Origin: Daphnia pulex
Lineage: Eukaryota > Arthropoda > Branchiopoda > Diplostraca > Daphniidae
Length of the DNA stretch: 64,000 nucleotides
Reading direction: 5' to 3'
NCBI RefSeq assembly: GCF_021134715.1
Contig: NC_060023.1
Coordinates: 8,928,001 to 8,992,000 of the forward strand
Below are positions 35,190-48,291 of this stretch, in pieces. Position 1 is the first letter of the stretch. Every line of letters starts with the position of its first letter. The notes beneath the pieces were generated by a model. The model was not told the origin of the DNA and searched no databases. It was given only the letters and a program-made list of their open reading frames with translations. Position numbers and translations under genes: made by a program.

Positions 35190-36187
35190 TTAATCATCAC
35201 CAAGCTGTTCATAGAGCTTAGGGACATAATTATCCCACTTCGCTTGGTACACGTTTCCAGCAATTGGCTGACCCAAATTATACTTTTCCGCAAATTTACG
35301 AATGGAGAATTTTCCACGATGTTTGCCGGATCTAAACGCAACGAGAGAATAACATTGATGAGAAATTAAAACCACAGTAAGGAGTATTGCTTGTATAATG
35401 TTACCTGTTGGTCAAACGAGGCTCATCGCAGGTAAGAGGGCCAGGCTGCTTGTAAGCCAAAAATACGTATCGATGCAGACCTATTATATACATCACCATC
35501 GAAAAATTAAGAAAAAGTAATAAAACAACTTATTGTCAGGTTCATTATACCAGTGCCTTCTGGAGGACCAGATCCAACATATTGGGAAAGAACCTACATT
35601 TCAGAATAAAAATAATAAAAACAAATAAAAAATTACTCACTGGTAAATCAACTATAGAAAACACTGATTTAATTACCTCTCCATTCTTGATATCATTGCC
35701 AGGAATATTCACAACAAGCCAATGATGCCATTCCCTGAATGTTGGTGTATTCCTTGAAGGGGCATCAGGATCTGTCAATAAAGTACAGATTCTGTTGTAC
35801 ATTATCTGTCACAATTCTTTTTATGCAATTATTTTACCAGTCATGCAGAGAGTATAGTGGGCCCCTTCTTCGACAGGCCACTCAATATGAATGGGTTGAT
35901 TCTGGACTTGAGTTGGGGTCAATTCATTTCCTCCATCAACAGCTACTCCACTATCATACTTGATCTAAAAACACTGCACAATTAGTATAATGCTTATAGC
36001 AACACAAGTATGACTGATATACCGTAATGGATTGAGCAGGTGCAACATCAATAACATCTGGGACCACCCCATGAGTTTCCATGGCTGCTTTAATTGTATT
36101 GCTTTGCGATGAAGCGAGTCTAAAGTGTGTCGAACTAAACTGCAAAAGTATGCAAAAAATGTTGAATTTATAGAACAGAAACGCCAT
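35190..36187 (-). CDS. Secreted PEBP-family protein 2
   Basis: Start at 36187 with signal sequence [16 protein letters not shown]. Exons end at 35190-about 35333, about 35404-35480, about 35553-35594, about 35676-35772, about 35840-35964 and about 36021-36187. Motifs: [98 protein letters not shown] and the full C-terminal helix [14 protein letters not shown]. DPDxP and GxHR are the anion-binding signatures of the family. Complete; secreted lipid or odorant-type binding is inferred from the family. Confidence 0.92.
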
Positions 36188-37128
36188 ATTGCCGGTATAG
36201 ACGACGTGTACACGTGAATCGTATATTCTATCAATAGGGCTATGGCAGTTATAGAATTAGTCGATCGAATACTTGGTTACAAATTTGTCTGTTCCCTCAG
36301 GGCTCAGTCGCAGTTTTAACAATGCAAATCCCGTCAGAAAAGAAATGAGGAAACAAGTTACCTTGGCTGATGGTAGAAGGGGATGTGACGTCGTATTCAA
36401 GCGAAAGCAGAGCGACTGCCGCGAGACAAGACTGCGTGAGAAAGACGACACACTACGAATCGAATCGACGTACTTATTGACTACTTTCAGTCGCCTTAAG
36501 CCTGAAACTGACATTACTGCAACGTATTTGTGAAGAATTCCTATGAATGATTAAAATTTTTTAAATTAACACTCGAAAATTCTATTGCACCGTCAGGCTG
36601 ACCAATCTAATATTAGAAGTAGTTGTTTATTTGGTAGCTAGATGGCGGCTCGACATGTTTACCTTTTTTGCTTTTAATGATATGAGTAGGGCAGTAGGTC
36701 ACACGGGTATGTTCAAAATCCATATCAGAGGAGAAAAAACTGCTGGTTTTGCTGTTCACATTAAATAAGACTTAAAAAAGTTGAAAAAAAGTTGTTGCTA
36801 CCATATCTTTTATCGCAGTATTGTCTACACAGCGTCATCTGTCAAAAATATTCCATTAGCTTGTTATTTGTAAATAATTTAAAGTATCTTCACGACTCTG
36901 CTCTTATCAGAAAGTCCTTTTGTATTGCCCGTCTCGAAAAGGAGAACCATTTCTAATCCCACCTTAGTGATCAACGAAATTTCTCATAAATTTATATTTA
37001 CATAAGTGGATTTTGATGTAAGTAAAGTTGTTCCAAAGTTATCAAGAACAAATAAATTAATTAAGTTCATAATAATTCCTCTCTTTTATTATTTTTGTTT
37101 GGTAAGTAAGCAGTTATCTGATAAGAGA
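36188..37128. other. Spacer between divergent PEBP genes 2 and 3
   Basis: About 940 bp. An open plus-strand frame at 36273-36533 shows no recognisable motif. Shared regulatory sequence for the two divergent genes is possible but none is identifiable by eye. Confidence 0.5.
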
Positions 37129-38183
37129 ATGATGAAGTCATTTTGCTCTATTATAACAGTGACTTGCATAATCATAAACATAAGTTTTGTAAACTCAGTA
37201 GAAAATATGTCAGCCATCCTATCTCATGCAGTTGTGCCTGATGTTATTGATATTTCACCCACTGAAGCTGTGCATGTAAGTATTTTAGATGCTTTTAATA
37301 AATTTGTTTTTAAAGTTAATATTTCAAACTTTGTTTAATATAAATCAGGTTTCCTATGACAGTGGTGTGCATGTTGATCAAGGGAAAGAACTGACTCCAA
37401 CTCAAGTAAAAAATGAACCAACTAAAGTAAACTGGTTAGCTGAAGAGGGATCCAATTACACCCTTTGCATGACAGGTAATAAAGATAAGGACATATTCTT
37501 TCCTCCAATCTTTCTTTGCCATTTACATTTTTTTTTTGTAGCTGGCACTGATGATGGGTGGTGAATTTATTGTCATCCTACTTTTTTTTTTAAACTGTTT
37601 GTATTTTATTTATATGATCTCTTATAGATCCAGATGCCCCATCAAGGGCTGAACCTTCGAAACGTGAAGTTCTTCATTGGCTTGTTGTTAACATTCCCGG
37701 AAATGAAATAAATAAGGGAGAGGTAAGTAGGCCCGAAATCCTCATAATCCTTAAAATGTGTCAACAATTAATTAATGCATTTTTGTGAAAGGTTCTTGCA
37801 GAGTATATTGGTTCTGGAGCCCCAAAGGGAACTGGTACACAAACAAAAATCCCTTATTAAATTATAATTTTAATTGGTTTTTGTAATTTCTTACTCAATT
37901 TGCAGGTCTTCATCGATATGTATTCTTAGTCTACAAACAACCTGGTGTGCTCAGCTGCGATGAACCGCGCATTTCAAACAGGTTTTATAACACAAATATG
38001 TTACTCATTAAAATGCATCTGTCGAACTTTTAATTTATGATTAGATCACGTGAAGGGCGAATAAACTTTTCCATTCGTAAGTTTGCGGTCAAATACAATT
38101 TGGGGCAGCCTATTGCCGGAAATCTCTTCCAAGCGCAGTACGATGATTATGTCCCAAAGCTACACGAACAGTTATCGGGCTAG
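37129..38183 (+). CDS. Secreted PEBP-family protein 3
   Basis: Start at 37129 ([20 protein letters not shown], signal peptide). Exons about 37129-37275, 37350-37474, 37629-37721, 37792-37832, 37906-37980 and 38045-38183. Motifs: [99 protein letters not shown] and the C-terminal [13 protein letters not shown]. Closest to PEBP 2, but on the opposite strand, so the array includes an inversion. Intact and with all family signatures. Confidence 0.92.
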
Positions 38184-39454
38184 CCATGCTTCAATCACGA
38201 CGACCCTAATTAGATTTCATTGTAGTAAAAAAAAACAAATTAGATGATTGAATAGTTTAACCCAATATCTTATTTTCTGGTGACAAGGTTCATTTTTAAT
38301 CTAAGAAATGGTGATGCGGCGTTGTGCGCATTTTTCGCAAACTTGGTCCACTTTAATGCTATAAAGCATCGTTGACATTTTTTTTTGAGCTGAAGATTTC
38401 CATGAAATATCTTAAAGAATTGCGTTTTCTAATACATTTCCACTTCGATACTTTTCCGTTGTTTTATTTATGTTAACTATGAATAATTTGGATTTGGAAT
38501 TTAGTTCAAAACTGAATTTATACCTACTTCAGGTACATAAATACTGGTAAGTTGGATTGTTTGGTGAACGAGTCTTAATTTATTCTTATTCTTAAAGAAG
38601 AAATCGATTTTCTCTTCCTATGGCAATATGGCATATGTTGCGATTTGCGAAGATGGTCGTGGAAAGTTCAAACTTTCCCGGCTTGATAAATATCGATACT
38701 TAAGCCATTTCAACCAAATTACTTTAATTTAATAACTATAATCTTTTTTCACATGTTAGTAATCCACATTTTTATTCGAATTTAATAAAGGTATTACTAA
38801 GAAGGCTAAGAATGTTAGTTTTATTGTAAATTGAAAAATTGCCCTTAAAGATCGATTATGAATATTATCGATACACTTACAGCTGTTTACATTTATTGCT
38901 CATTTTCTCGAGATTTTCTTTCAGTCTCATTCAGACATTCAGTCAGTTCCTTTATGTCATTCTCTGTGTCGTGCTTTCTAAAATCTTTTTTCATTTATCC
39001 TTTCTTTTCTTCTAGTCCGAATTATGTGTAAATGAGGGTTCAAAACCAACTCTAAAGTTGAGTGTGTCGCTCACATTAACCCGTTTTCCCTTTTTGATTT
39101 ATTGAATATTTGAGGTAGTAGCAGGGTTTTTTCCTTTGTCTGAATCAACTTTCCATTTTGACTGTGATGAGTAAACTTGATTAATCCCTTTCTTCCTTGT
39201 ACATTTACAGGAGCTGACCCACTTTCTCCTATTCTCTCCTGGATCTTTAAAAGAAGTTTTATTTTCACACATTTTGGTAAAGACTTGAAACAAATTGCAT
39301 ATGTGTTTTAATGCTATCATTCTTAAAAATCAATACCCAAGTTCAACTGTGAAAGCGTCTTGGTATCGACTTTCACACTGAACTTTGAAACTTACAAATA
39401 TCTGTACGTATTATTTAATAGTATGGTTTGAATGTTTTTATTTAGTGGTTCTGA
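38184..39454. other. Spacer between PEBP 3 and FEM1
   Basis: Contains the FEM1 5' UTR and probably a non-coding first exon, but no coding feature I can support. Confidence 0.45.
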
Positions 39455-41658
39455 ATGGCAATGTGGATCACTGGGAAAAATGATCACTCCAGTCGAAGAG
39501 AAGCCCTGTTCACAGATTTATATCAGGAGTGCAAGCTGGCTCCACCTGCAGCCCGTCTATCATATTCTCTCAGAGTTCGACTTGAGAGATTTCTCCAGCC
39601 AGAGAGACGAGAAATTGCCTGCCGTATGAAAGAAGGCTGTGCTCCTCTCTTCATAGCTTGCAAGAAAGGAAATGTGGAGATTGTTGAATACCTCATCACC
39701 ATCTGTAATGCGGACGTTGAACAAAGAGGGAAATACGAAGTCCCAGATGATCGCTCTGTTCACAACGTGACACCACTTTGGTGCGCTGCTGTTGCGGGCA
39801 AACTGCCAGTTGTTAAATGCCTAGTGCAATACGGTGCCGACGTAGACAGGTTTGTTCAGCACCTTCCAAATCAAATTATTATTAGTAAACCTTGTCTTCA
39901 AATGGTTTCATTTTATTTTTAACCCAACAGCATGTCAGACACGGGTTCAACGCCAGTTCGCAGTGCGTGTTTCATGACTCATTTGGAAATTGTACAGTTT
40001 CTCGTCGAAAGCGGAGCCGATATTTTGCGGGCCAATTACAACGGTGGAACATGCCTCATCAACTCAGTCCAGAGCGTTCCATTGTGCGAGTATCTTTTGC
40101 AACACGGCGCCGCTGTCAACGCGCTGGACATTCAACAGAAAACGGCTCTCCACTACGCCATTCAGGAGCATAGATTGGAAACCACCAAGTTGTTACTTCA
40201 GTATCTTGCCGACCCATATTTAAAGAGCCGTTATGGCGACGACGCATTACAAACTTCCTGCTTGAAAGGTATTTATAACGATTCATTTGGGTCTCTTTGG
40301 GCCTTCAACTGTGACAATTTTGATTTCTTGGTAATAAAGGAGCGACCCAGATATTCGAATACCTCATTACCAATGTCCCTTACAATTTGGAGCGAATCGC
40401 CGACGCCTACGAGCTAATGGGTTCGACGTGCCTTGACGAACACCATGATTTGCAATTAGCTTTACAATACTGGCGGAACGCTGTCCAGTTACGCAATCGT
40501 GACCCTGCATCTCTCATTGTTAAAGCCATCAGCTCACCAGCCGAGCATTTCAACAACGCCGTGGAATTTCAGACGCTGGAAGAACTCGACAATCTTTCCA
40601 CAGACTTGGACGCGATGCGCACGCAAAGTTTATTGATATGCGAAAGGATTCTCGGCTCGACTCACAAAGTAAGAACAGACAAAAAATGGAAAAAAAAACT
40701 TTTGTAAATCAACCGCCCCAAGATGCATATCTCTAAAAAGGAGTATTGATTTTTGGTTCTCCCTCTTTTTCTTTTTAAAATAAAGGATGCGATATTCCGT
40801 TTCATGTATCGAGGAGCAGCTTACGCCGATAGCCTGCGCTACCAGCAGTGCATTGACTTGTGGAAATACGCCCTTCAGTTGAGAGTGTTCAAGGATACGT
40901 TGCTCTACAACGAGACCTGCTTCGCAGCCCGGGCCCTGGTCCGCATTTTCCTGGACCTCCACGAGAAACACGAATGCGGGCTCCTTCGCGAACCCCTGCG
41001 ACTGGCCGATGTCATGTCTGCTTTTACCTTACTCGTCGACAATATGGAAGCGTCGCTGGAATTGCTCCACGTCCGACCCGTTTTCCGCCGGCACCAAGAT
41101 AACTTTGACCGTATCCTCAACTGCCTGAGCCATTTGTTGTTTTTACTGACATCGATCGAGTCGGAGCGACCGGACAGGACCCGACTCGTCGAACTTGTTT
41201 GTCGGGTGGTGCGGATAGACCCCAGGACGTCGACCGGCGAGTCCCTGCTACATCTAGCCGCCAATCGGGACAACACGATTAAAAGCAGCACTTACTTTGA
41301 TGAGCCTCAAGGAACCTTCTTCCCCTCGGTGAAAGTTGCCCAACTCCTCATTGATTGCGGGGCTGATGTGTCGTCCCTGGACCAGAAACGCAACACTCCC
41401 CTCCACACGGCGGCCAAAATCCAGAATTATCACTCGAATCTCGTCGAGTTGCTGCTCAATCACGGCGGCCACATCGACCAAATCAATAGCGATGGGGAGC
41501 GACCTGCCGTCATGCTCCTCAAGCTGCCCACTTGCTCTGTCCACCCGCTGCAGTACATCAGTCTCCGGTGTTTGGCCGCTTCGGTTATCAAGACCCAAGG
41601 CATCAGCTATCGAGGTGAAGTGCCAGTATCTCTAGAACCGTTCATTGAAAAGCACTGA
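39455..41658 (+). CDS. FEM1: FEM-1 homologue, ankyrin-repeat substrate receptor of CRL2 ubiquitin ligase
   Basis: FEM1 proteins recognise C-terminal degrons and, with Elongin B/C and CUL2, direct ubiquitination; in C. elegans fem-1 acts in sex determination. Start at 39455 (MAMWITGKNDHSSRREALFT). Exons 39455-39849, 39931-40268, 40340-40668 and 40786-41658. N-terminal ankyrin repeats: GCAPLFIACKKGNVEIVEYL, VTPLWCAAVAGKLPVVKCLV, RSACFMTHLEIVQFLVESGA, TALHYAIQEHRLETTKLLL. Then the TPR-like middle (LALQYWRNAVQLR, RGAAYADSLRYQQCIDLWKY) and C-terminal ankyrins (TPLHTAAKIQ, VELLLNHGGHID) before SLRCLAASVI, where the family VHL box lies. Length about 640 residues fits the family. Insect FEM1 appears the closest relative from memory. 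Confidence 0.95.
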
Positions 41659-42162
41659 GCTTCCTATTGAGCTTGCACCAGTAAAACGATTCAAATTAAT
41701 GATGATCTTTCCCTTTTTACTAATGAACTGTTATATCTTTTGACTAGCCATAATTCTCCTTCCCTCCCCGCAAAATGTAAATAAGATTTAGTGAGCTAAT
41801 AACCATCTCCAATGCAAAGAAAAAACAGGCAAAAAGTCCGTCTACTACTCGACGGTGCAATTCGACACTGCGACGCGCTTTAAATGCTTTAAAACGATAT
41901 CTGTTTTGTAATTGTTTTCACATTTCCCCCTCGTCCTCTGAACCATTTTTTTGTTTGTGTTTCACAACAACTTGATGAAAGATGAACATACTACTACGTC
42001 GAACGATTTTGTTTGTTTGGTCTTTTTATTAGTTTTTTTTTCTCATGTGTTACGCCTGTGCAGCAGATAAGTATAAAAGAAAAAGCGCACAAGGAAGAAA
42101 CGACGATTGCCCCGCAACAATACAATCGACTTTTTTTCCATTATCAATTATCATCATTCTAA
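41659..42162. other. Convergent 3' region of FEM1 and NDOR1
   Basis: 3' UTRs of two convergent genes; no gene between them. A minus-strand AATAAA at 42025-42030 fits NDOR1. Confidence 0.55.
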
Positions 42163-44398
42163 TTATGACCAAGTTTCCAGCTGCAAACGTGATTGCTTGA
42201 TCATTTCTGTGATGTAGTGATTGGCTTTATCCAGAGTCCAGGCATCATTGTTACTGGCGCCGTCGTCATCAATCATCAAGGCCATCCGAAGAGCTTGCGT
42301 CACCTGATCGGGCATTTGCTTGGCGTTTCCGGCTACAAAGACCCAGGCTCGCTGATGGATCAACAGCCGACGCAGCAGTAATCTTTGTTCATCCATCCGG
42401 TGTTGAACATATCTAGACGAGCCCGCAAAATGAAACTAGAGAGTTAGCAAGACACGTTTTTCATGACACTCGAGAGTTTTCTGCTTAGTCATGTGTGAAG
42501 AAAACAAAAGAAAAAGTCACCGGATGCTACACTAGAGATCTTTTGTGCGCAGAGACGACTAATCGTTACATAATGACTTACGGATGAGTGAAGAGAAGGG
42601 AGAAGAAAAACAAATACTCACATTTTATCCGGTTGGTCTCTAGAAAAAGCGCAGGAAAGATGCAAACGTCCTTGTTGCTCTAATGACAGCCACTCATCGG
42701 AGAAGAAGAAATCGTGGGTTCGATTGCGGCAGCCAAAGTAGAGGTAGAGATCTCGTTCACTTCCAGTTGTTTCACAGCACCTCTGGTCGTTGATGTAGGA
42801 GCGGAAAGGCGAGCAGCCCGTTCCGGGACCAATCATTATCACAGGTGTCGCCTATTTTTCAAATGTAAATTGATGTTGGACATGGTAAAAAGGGTTGGTC
42901 TTATTAAAAAGGGCTTTATTACCGGGTCGGTCGGAAAGCGCAACGTCCCTGAACGAACCCATAGCGGAATCCGCACTCCAGGGACTAGTTTACTCAGCCA
43001 AGTGGAACATAGCCCACGCCGAGGTTCAGACAGTTTCGTCTTGTACTGGACCACTGCTACAAGGATTTGTAATTGCTTCGGGTTAGTCTATTTTTAAACA
43101 AAAGTTAAAAACAAGAGTATTACTTTCAAATAAATCAGTTGAGGCATTACCTTGGCACTAGAAGCGATGGAGAATGCCCTGGGTTTGATGGCCGGAATCA
43201 AATCGAATAAGTATTCGACTGGGACCTGGGCAGCCGATTTATAAAAATCGTGGAGAACTTCTAGCATAGTTCGCCGAGGTCGGTTGCAGTAATTGAATAA
43301 TTCTTGCTGTCCTTCTGTCGAGACGAATTCGAGCAATTTTTCGCGTTCCATCTCGTCAGAACTGAAGCGAGCCAAAAGTTCGAAGAAAGACTTCCTGGGA
43401 ATAGATAGGAAGTCCCAGTAGCGACGGGCGCACTCTTCGGTCGTGAATCCAGCGGCCGGCAGGATCCAATCTGGAGGCAATTTGGTCTCGACTTTGTTGC
43501 TGCTGAGAGACAGGCGCTGGTATTTGGCAAGTTGAGGAAAAACTTGAAAGAGCATGTCAACTTTGTCGTCCGAGTTGGTCGGTTGGACCAATACAACATC
43601 TCCAGGGCTATAGGTGATGCCTGAATCGTTCAGATCGAAAGTGATGAGTCGAACGTCCTGGAAATGTTCGGCGGAGGTGACTCGAACGTTTTGTGATACC
43701 TCCGCATTGTAAGGATTCTTGGCGGAATAATAAGGCGGATGACTAGTAGGTGACTGATGGGCTGTTGATGTGACAGAATCAATTTTGGTAACTGAATATT
43801 TAGCAGGAGGTAGAAAGTCTGGACTGAGTGGTTGAATGCCTTCAGGTAATGGGAACATTTGTAAAATCATTGGCCAAAGGTTTTCCAGCCAAGGGTTTAT
43901 GGCAGCATCTAATCCCATGTCGTGTTGGTCATCACCCAATGCAGGATCGAGAATTGGTTTGGCCCCAAGCTGCAGAAGTCGTTTGTGTAATTTCTTGGCA
44001 GCAAAGTTGAATTTCTGATAAGACGAGTCACCCAACCCTAGAACACCAAAGTTCATTGCCAACAAGGAATTTTGAGGTAAATCTCTCCTCAGTAGAAATC
44101 TCCAGAATTGTTTCATATTGTCTGGTTCTTCTCCTTGTCCTGTTGTCGAGCAAACAAATATGACAATATGCTGGTCAGGTAAAAGTTGGACTTCAAAGTC
44201 ATCCATTTCCAATACCTTGACATTGAATCGAAATCTGAAATGAATCGTTGAAAGCTATCTGTCATTTATTTGATTTGTAGTTTAAGAACTTGCACATACA
44301 TACCTAAGAGCTTCTCTTCCTATTCTTTCTGCCAGATCCTGAGCAGTTCCTGTTTGACTTCCATAGAGCACAAGTAAATTTCTCTCAAAAATCATCAT
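42163..44398 (-). CDS. NDOR1: NADPH-dependent diflavin oxidoreductase 1
   Basis: Passes electrons from NADPH through FAD and FMN to CIAPIN1/anamorsin in cytosolic Fe-S cluster assembly (yeast Tah18). Start at 44398 (MMIFERNLLVLYGSQTGTAQ). Five exons: 44304-44398, 43151-44234, about 42926-43074, about 42625-42854 and 42163-about 42416. The flavodoxin domain shows YGSQTGTAQDLAERIG, STTGQGEEPDNMKQFW and GLGDSSYQKFNFAAKKL. The FAD domain has DVRLITFDLNDSGI, YSPGDVVLVQP and RAFSIASS, with RRGLCSTWL. The NADPH domain has IMIGPGTGCSPFRSYI, YFGCRNR, YVQHRM and VAGNAKQMP, ending in TWS. About 600 residues, full length. The aromatic C-terminal residue pair is replaced by W-S, as in other NDOR1 proteins. 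Confidence 0.95.
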
Positions 44399-46661
44399 TT
44401 CCTTTGTTTGAATGGAAACTATTTCGGAGAGAGTTTAATCGTTGTCGTTTCCACGACAAGTTTCTGAGCACGTACGTCTCGACAAAAGCCAATTGCATGC
44501 AGATGGGTTTATTACTACGACAATTCCAGGTTGTTGTCAAAGATAAAAACCCGACGAGTGCTGGGGGGAACAACATCGTCTGCATTCGGAAACTTGACGT
44601 AGGCTACATCACGAAGCTGTTTCTCACTGGAAAAGAAATTTCGGTTGGGTTGTAATTCTGATTAAAGATTTGTATCCTCCTCGACTTTTCATATATATGT
44701 TTATTACCTTCTCTCGAAGCAGCTCAGTATATATGTACACACAACAGCCAAGTAATAGGAAGGGTCTCTATTGTCAACTTTTATGGATCGTGCGCGGGTA
44801 TGGCAATCCGCAGCGCGGCAAAAGTTAGTGAGGGTTTCATGTTCGCCTCTTTTTTAATTGGAAAGGGTTGACGTTAAAAAAAGAAAACAAGATCAAACGT
44901 GAAAAAACATATAAAAATGTGAGTGTGGCCAAGCAGATATTATCTCATTTATTTTTTTTTCCCGTATTTGCCATATAGACCTGCGCGCACGATAGATTTG
45001 TCTGTAAGTAAATACGTTTTACAATCTCGGGAAAGTTCGGCGTCGTCGTCAAGCACTCAAAATAATGATCTCTATTCTCTATAAATCTTCTACTTATATA
45101 CAATTTTTTTTTTTCATTTATTTATTTTTTTTCCCCCTTTCATACAGCATGGCGTCCGCCTTTGATGCAGGAGCAGCTGCAGATTGACGTCAGAATCTCC
45201 TATATAATGTAATCCTTACCTTCTCTATATAGATAAATAGGCTATTCGTATATAGCGCCGCATGGTACACACTTGACGGCGAAATAGCTGGTTTTTTTTC
45301 ATACTCTTCGTGACTTTTTCTACGTATTCTCATTTTAATGTCGAAAACAAATAAACCTAAACTGAGAAAATGTATTTATGGAATAAAACTTACAATACAC
45401 GAATTTTCTACTCGGCGCTTTCACCATGGCAAACGCTCTCATTCACAAAGTCGGAGAGTCTGAAGTGTATTACATGAACTCGTACATAATGAAGTACACA
45501 CGAGAATAAAGTAGGTGGCGGTTGCTGTCGTGATGATTGTTGTCTACCATCATCATCTGTTTGGCTGGGCAGAAAGTTGGTCGATAGATGCTGGCGTTTT
45601 TATTATTACATATACGGTTGAATAGAGTCTTGACGAACGTGTTTATCATTAGAGCCGCTTTGTGTGGGTGACGTTCAAGCAGCACGTCCCCATGCGGAAT
45701 AACCGTACCCTAAACGGAAGAAGAAAAGTTGCCCGCTATTTTTCTGGTATCGATTTTTTTTTCCCAACATGCTGATGGTGGTGTACTATCAAGGTGTGGT
45801 CTAAACTGATGTACTGATTTGTTTTTCTTCCTGACGTCCGTGTGACAGAGTACATAGAGCAGCTAATAGAAAATCGTAATGGATGGTCATTAGAAGAAGC
45901 CAACAGCCGAGCGTCCAACTATTCGAGGGGGGGTACTGGTCTCTGTAAGTAAGTGATTACATCGCAGTATCGCACATCAGAGAGCCATTTGCTATTGCAT
46001 TATGTGTGCCTATTTACTCCCTCTCTTTTCCAGCTATAGCCGAAAAAAAGGAAGCTAGATATATACCTAGCCATGACGACCGCACAGGACACTGTGAATT
46101 GTTAAGCTTCTACAACGACGTCAGCAATCAATGGTGGTGTGCTGTTCAATTATGTGCGGCGGTGGCGGTGGTATTCTATATATATATGAAACGTGAGCAT
46201 CGAACTGTATACAAAAGAGAGAGAGAGCTTTCGATCGAATGTGTCGCCCAAATAGAATAGGACGTGTGTCGATCTCAAAAAAAAAACGGGAAAGTGGTTA
46301 AAGCAAGTTTCCATCTTGGTTTCTTTTGGCCGCATTGTCTCTATCTAATTTTTCGATTGACTTGCCTCCGAGCTCCTTATTTCGTTGGCCATTGTGTGCG
46401 ACGCAGCTCCTCTTCTTCAGACGCATAAAAATGCCTCCGCCGCCTATATGGGCGCCGTATATCGGTCCCTGCCATCTCACAATCGACAAACGATCGCGCG
46501 GGAGAGAGAGAAAGAGAGAGTCTCTATAGGTACAAAAGTGAGTTGGGCGCATGGTCGATGGTCCCGAAAATCGATAAGACTCGCGGTGGTATCGCAGCAG
46601 CTAAGACTCTGGTAGCTCGCAGGTCTCTCTCTCTCTTTCCAACTCGGATGTGTGTCGATAC

Positions 46662-46682
46662 TTGTGTGTGTGTGTGTGTGTG
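46662..46682. repeat. (TG)n microsatellite
   Basis: About ten TG units followed directly by a GA-rich tract. Confidence 0.8.
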
Positions 46683-47516
46683 AGAGAGAAGTATATTATT
46701 ACACACTCTTGTCGTGCGAAATAAAACGGATCCAAGGCCGTATTGTGTCGATCACGGCACACTTCTTCCAAGGTGAAGCGGACACACACAATCGACCGAC
46801 AATATTACATGTAGAAATGGAATGAAATTATGTATGAAGGAATGAAAACGAAATGTAAAAACTTGTTTAAAACTGAAGGTGACTGTTCCAGTTGCACGGA
46901 TATAGTCCTTATGCAGATGCATAATTGCCGCGTTCCTTGTAGTTGATAAAATGGTTGCATGTTAAGTTGTTGTTATAAACAGTTGGCGGTACAAACAGCA
47001 CCTGCTTCTACCGCGCAATGCAAATCAGTTTGTGTATAAAGAATATAGTTGATCCAGTTGTCTACACGGCAGGATTGATATGGCAATGACAGAGAAACAT
47101 TGTCTGCTTAGTAGGAAAACTCGTATTTTTCTTCTTTGACGGTGTTATTCTCTATTCGCTATACGGTTTGTCGGCTGTTTTTGTTGATCTTGATCTTTTT
47201 ACCCTATACACACACACACACACTCGGAGCCAATGGATCGTGAGAAATCCACACACGACAAGAGAACTTTCCCTCATTCACGACTGAATAAAGAGAACTG
47301 AATAATAGAAAACTAGAGATTATTCACAGACAATAATCCATCAGAAACTGAATAATGGATAGGTTTTGTTGTTTGCAATTTGATCCATTAGACAAAATTT
47401 AAGCTTTAAAACCGGCGTCGTCTGCTTTCGACTAAAAGATTATTTACTTCTTCCAGAAAGGATATATACGTGCCTGTCATTTTTGAACCTTTGATGACAT
47501 GAGAGACGGGGTGTAG

Positions 47517-47534
47517 TATATATATATATATATA
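47517..47534. repeat. (TA)n microsatellite
   Basis: About nine TA units. Confidence 0.8.
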
Positions 47535-48269
47535 TTCACATGTGGAAATAGTATATATACACCTGGGGGACGTGAAAGCTTCTGATTAATAGCTTGCGAG
47601 GCGCGTGACCGGCATCCCGGAATTCCTCTCAAGTATAGTCTGCTTTGGCTTTGCCTGGCTACCGATGAGTCTCTCCAGATAGATAGTTATAATATATATA
47701 TAGATAAATACGAGTAGTAGTAGTAGTTCGCACCATCAAGTCGTTCTACTTCATCACGTTCGGGAGAAGAAAAAAAAAAGATGACGACCAAATGGTCCAG
47801 TCTCGCAGTGCTGGCAAGCCTAGCAAACTCTGGGGGCAACCGTCGGAACGACAATATCGATCGTTCGCCTTCATAATTCTTTCGACATTTTTTATTTCTT
47901 TCCCAACTCATAAATAAACAAAAAGAAAATACGAAATTTACTTTTTATAAAAAGAATCTCCAGGATTTTTTCTTGTATGTTGGCGAAAAAAGGAGCCTGG
48001 ACGTCCATCATCCCTGGACAATTTGCAATTGATAGGAAATCTACGCGAATCTTTTTCATGGTTGATAAATAAAACGCCTCGTCGATGTTTTAACGAACCG
48101 AGAAGAGTTCTCAAACGACGAGACGGTTCATTTTTCCTGTTTGGTGTGGAGCTATGCCGTCAAACGATGCAGAAGATGACGCCGCTTGCACACACACACG
48201 CAGCACAAATTCTTTCCTTTAACAAAAAATACATATAAAGAAAACTTTCCCTTTTAAATTGTTCTTGAT

Positions 48270-48291
48270 ATGTGTGTGTGTGTGTGTGTGT
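48270..48291. repeat. (TG)n microsatellite
   Basis: About eleven TG units. Confidence 0.8.

Noticed and set aside
36273-36533. 86-codon plus-strand frame between PEBP 2 and 3
   Set aside because: Basic, no motif, no signal peptide, no splice context.
45160-45196. Short ATG frame MASAFDAGAAAD
   Set aside because: Twelve codons only, no context; cannot be supported.
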